Source: Trichinella spiralis
Lineage: Eukaryota; Nematoda; Enoplea; Trichinellida; Trichinellidae
Reading direction: 5' to 3'
DNA length: 64,000 bases
Assembly (NCBI GenBank): GCA_000181795.3
Contig: CM012953.1
Span: forward strand, 4,272,292-4,336,291
Part shown: positions 60,549-64,000 of the stretch, in pieces
Layout of the letters: each line of letters begins with the position of its first letter
Numbering within the stretch: position 1 is the first letter of the stretch
Position numbers and translations under genes: made by a program
The notes under the pieces: model-generated
Database searches by the model: none
Seen by the model: only the letters and a program-made list of their open reading frames with translations
What the model was told of the DNA's origin: nothing

Positions 60549-63176
60549 TAAATGAATGTTTTTAAAAATTTGAACTCACTGCCGTTCAATTTCTGATAGA
60601 TCTGTAGTTGCATCAAATGGAACTACATCAGCAGGTAAATTGCTGTTAAGTATTAAAATTTGGTCCAATTCTAAACTTAATCTTGACCATAGTTCAGCTT
60701 TTTTGGCATCTTGATCAGCTTCATTATTTTCATTTTCACTATGATTTTCTTTATCATCAGAATCACTGCGATTTTTCTTCTTTTTCTTTATTCTTTTCAA
60801 TTTACGTTGAACTACCAAGCTACCGCCATGAAGACTGCAATAAAATTCTAACATTTTCAAATGAAAATGCAATGCTTCGAACAAATCTCTCAAATATTCC
60901 CTGTAATTCAAAACACAAGTTGTACAAAAAATAATCCATTTTTTAAATAATTTTTTTTCACTTACTTAGACAAACAAGTTGGATTGTACAATTTCAGTAA
61001 ATTGATGAACACTTCTCTGTACTCGACAACACGAAACAGACATCCTGAAGTGTGAAAGTAAAAAGTATAATATCTAATCAACATGAGCGGATAAAGTATC
61101 AGATGACAATTACTTTGAATATCACTAGCAACAACCGCAGCTTCGTCCCCAACTTTCTGTGACATCAACCACAGCACTGACAACAGTTCAGCGTACGTTT
61201 TCAAAGCATGATGAGCTCTAAGGAAGAAGCAAAAATTGTATGGAAAAAAGAATTGAAAATCATTAATCACCTTCGACCATATAAACGTGCATTTGGTTTA
61301 TCGACTTTCATTTTTTCGATATTGGACAAAATTCGCTCTTGGACAAAGTGGAACAAATTGATGGAAATAACTCGCCAAGCACTTCCAAGATTTTGATAAA
61401 AATAACGATAAAAATGCAAAAAAAATCTCAGAGCCCAAAAATAACACTGTTCCATTTTCAACCCGCTTTCTCCTTCTGCCCGATGCAGAAACTGGTAAAC
61501 ATTATTCATCACAGGCACAAAGGCTTTTTTTATAAAACGCAAACAAAATCTTTTCAAGAAGATCCTCACAGTAGGGGAAGAGCGTTTAACAGGTTCCAGT
61601 GTCGTTTCAATAGGAGCTCTATTTTTTGCTACTGCTTTGCGTTTCTTTTTACTGTCATGTGATAGAGAACTTTCAGAAGTGACCGGCTTGTTCACGACAA
61701 TATCATTCAAGCCACCGATGGCTTTCACTCCAGCTACTGTGTAAGAACCGCAAAAATTTGATGGCCTTAAATTCGTTATTTTCCTCATTTCAATGAAAAA
61801 TAAGATATAAAAAATATAAAACGAGTTGATTAATAATTTGAACAATTCATTTTAAAAACCAAAATTGCTACAAAAATACCTTTCAGAGTATCCATGTAGT
61901 TTATACTGCGAATTTTGTAATTTTGCTTTCAAGCGCTCTTCTTCATCCTGCTGCAGTGAATTACTATCAGGAACTGCCTTCACGACATCTTCAACTTTCT
62001 ATAAATATAAATAATGAATTCAAAAAATAAATTAAAAATTCAGTAAAGACAAATAAAATGTGGTAAAGACAAACTGAAAATACTTTCATCGTTATGATCT
62101 TCTCTCAAAATACTGTAGCTAACTTTACCTAATTATCATTAGACGTTCACCATATCATTTGAATAAAATTCCCTTTTTCTTAGTTAGGAAAAACTTAATC
62201 AATAAAAAATATATTAAAATAAAAATAAAGTCACAAAATTACATTATTAAAATTAAAAAATATAATATAACCTGATATTTTAACATTGCAACAGCTATTT
62301 CGAGTATAGTAGCATGAAATTCACGATTTGCATGAGAAGTAGACATATCTAACAATATATCTCCGAATCCACTACTTTCGATTGCTCTAAAGTTTTAAAA
62401 TATGTATAATAATACATTTTGAATATGTATAATAATACATATGTTAATAATACTTGATAATGCGGTCGTGACAAGTAGACGAATATGAACAGATGGTATC
62501 CACAGTTGCCAAAGGCACAGACAAAACTTGCTTTGTTAAAACTAAAATTCGTTGGATAATCATAGTTTCACCTTCTCCTCGGTCTTGCCATTTCTAGAAC
62601 AAAGAGTAATACAGCAACAACAAAAATTGAACACTTTAACCACATGTATGATCACTTTTTCAATTAAAGACTTCATTTTTGAAACTAAAACTTTAAAGAA
62701 ACGTTCGTCAGTAAATGCGTGTTGAGAAATCTGCAAATGTTTGACCATCAGCTGCTTTGCTTGATTCACAAAGATATCTGCATTGTCGTTGAAAAAAAAT
62801 AAATCTGCTGACTGAGTCAAATTTACAAGCAATCTAAATATTAATTAATTAAAAGTAAACACATGAAAAAACATGCTCAAAATACTTCAGAGTTTCATCA
62901 AATAAAGCAGCATCATCAGAGTATAAAATAATTAAGGGTACAAGATCATTTTCGACGATGTTCGAGGAACCAATAAACTTTCTAGCCGTACATTCAGAAT
63001 CGTCATGACGTAAAAAGTGACTTAAATCTTTCAAAGTTTCTAAAAATGAAATGTTCAGAGCGTTTATTATTCAAAAATAAATTACCAAGACAGTCTGGTT
63101 CTTTAAGATATAATTCGGCATCTTTAAATCCAATAGAAGTAACAGCTACCTGAAGATCTGTACTAACTTTATCCAT
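57197..63176 (-). CDS. tim-1: TIMELESS, replication-fork protection complex subunit
   Basis: Twenty-two exons, 1,303 aa: 63086-63176, 62886-63039, 62656-62833, 62454-62593, 62272-62386, 61880-61998, 61271-61765, 61114-61217, 60966-61044, 60580-60900, 60329-60409, 60007-60092, 59606-59762, 59320-59533, 59114-59256, 58823-59035, 58654-58742, 58391-58564, 58214-58345, 57881-58160, 57665-57820, 57197-57587. N-terminal motifs are LYLKEPDCL, FLRHDDSECTARK, LVPLIILYSDDAALFDETLK and LLVNLTQ, as in animal TIMELESS. The middle has NFCGSYTVAGVKAIGGLND, RIFLKRFC and VVEYREVFINLLKLYNP. Later blocks are VPFDATTDLSEIERQ, LFWKHFKESYEISYGYGSYD and a Trp-containing SANT-like start (KWAWSVEEEEELKSLYENF). The C-terminus is acidic and Ser-rich. 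It should pair with TIPIN at forks and support checkpoint signalling and cohesion. It is head-to-head with RPB8. Confidence 0.94.
60484..60545. repeat. Long (TA)n microsatellite in a TIMELESS intron
   Basis: About 30 uninterrupted TA units in the intron between exons 60580-60900 and 60329-60409, about 35 bp past the donor on the minus strand. Confidence 0.95.
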
Positions 63177-63950
63177 TTTTTCTATACCATAAATTCCAAA
63201 TTCATTTACTGCGCTGCACTTTAATGAGTACAATAATCAGATTTTCAGGGACTTCATTCCTTACAGTGTGATGGAGAAAAAATATTGCAAAAAATGCACT
63301 ATTTTATTTCAGAAAATTCATAATTTAAGCGCAGTTAAATGTGCAGTTTAAAGCAGTTTAAAAATAAATTTATATTACAGCATCGTGGACGATCTTCCAT
63401 TTTTTAAAATACTCAAAAAATACATTCTTCATATTATTTCAGTAATTAAGTAATAAAATTAAAATTTTATTTAATTTCAGTGACTCTACAGTATTAATTA
63501 TGACAAAATACACAGTTCAACCAAAGTCATAGATCTTCATAGATCTGAACTTTAGAAGTTAAATTTAAAAAATATTTGAATTAAAATTAACTCAAAATTG
63601 AATTTAAAAATTAAATTGTGGTTCATTTATGAAATATATTTTTTTGTATTGTATTTTTAAAAATACCGTTTGAAGCAGTTTCATCAAAATTATTTTTGTC
63701 TTTTTGAAAGGAAGAAAAAATTTTAATAATAAAATTTACTTTCATTTAATTTTAATCCATTAAAAAAATTTTTTATTTATTCTAATTTATATATATTATT
63801 TTTATATCGACAATTAAAAATATCAAATTATTTGAACTTTTATATCCAAATTATACTGTAAGATTTTATGCTGTCAAAAGCTGTTTTTATCCAAGCTGTA
63901 AAGTACTGTAAGCGTTATATTGCATTCTGATTTAAGTTCCTTAAAGAAAA
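63177..63950. promoter_or_regulatory. Shared divergent promoter region, TIMELESS / RPB8
   Basis: 774 bp separate the start codons of TIMELESS (leftward) and RPB8 (rightward). It is AT-rich with no TATA box that I would single out. Regulatory elements for both genes presumably lie here; this is inference from layout. Confidence 0.5.
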
Positions 63951-64000
63951 ATGGCAGGAATCCTTTTTGACGATGTTTTTGTTATAAAAGATATCGATCC
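63951..64000 (+). CDS. rpb-8: RNA polymerases I, II and III subunit RPABC3 (RPB8), 5' end only
   Basis: The frame from ATG at 63951 reads MAGILFDDVFVIKDID and runs off the window. This matches the N-terminus of RPB8, which in animals begins MAGILFEDIFDVKDID, at 12 of 16 positions. RPB8 is a small OB-fold subunit common to all three nuclear RNA polymerases. Only 16 codons are visible, so the assignment depends on this start being distinctive. Its head-to-head position with TIMELESS supports a true gene start. Confidence 0.8.
   Translation, partial: MAGILFDDVFVIKDID

Overview
This is an AT-rich eukaryotic window with genes split into many short exons (GT-AG introns, many 45-100 bp, a few of 1-3 kb). 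Gene content and architecture point to a nematode: a UBL-1 type ubiquitin-like/ribosomal protein S27a fusion ending in LLGG, a PDZ-RGSL-C1-DH-PH RhoGEF like RHGF-1, rabphilin (RBF-1), COQ-8, TIMELESS and RPB8. The species cannot be fixed from sequence alone. I rebuilt exon chains by hand from splice sites and reading phase. The seven full-length conserved or array genes with a resolved start (two of the array genes, rabphilin, COQ8, UBL-S27a, RhoGEF, TIMELESS) each sum to a multiple of three, which is an internal check on the models. Product names come from remembered family motifs, not from a search.

Region by region. 1-10.4 kb (+ strand): a tandem array of three secreted trypsin-fold proteins, each with a leader exon and three domain exons and all lacking the catalytic triad. 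It is interrupted by two dead DNA transposons: a pogo/Tigger-like element (359-1806) and an internally deleted piggyBac element with intact TTAA ends (4539-5777). 10.4-18.3 kb: AT-rich, no confident gene. 18.3-28.1 kb (+): rabphilin, 14 exons, with two unexplained coding-like islands in its long introns. 28.3-34.6 kb (-): TMEM177, COQ8/ADCK3 and UBL-S27a. UBL-S27a and COQ8 lie only 272 bp apart on the same strand. 35.6-47.7 kb (-): a 27-exon RhoGEF. 47.7-54.8 kb: AT-rich, with a GC-rich islet, a palindromic CRE and coding-like fragments. 54.8-56.0 kb (+): a degenerate MULE-type transposase carrying a 20-bp-stem hairpin. 57.2-63.2 kb (-): TIMELESS, 22 exons. 63.95 kb to the end (+): first codons of RPB8, head-to-head with TIMELESS.

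Functions are mostly unrelated housekeeping and signalling: synaptic vesicle priming (rabphilin), Rho activation downstream of G12/13-type receptors (RhoGEF), two mitochondrial proteins (COQ8 in ubiquinone synthesis, TMEM177 in complex IV assembly), the 40S ribosome, replication-fork protection (TIMELESS) and RNA polymerases. The most unusual parts are the pseudoprotease array, three stop-free introns of 3n length inside the rabphilin C2 domains, and two candidate introns near 30 nt.
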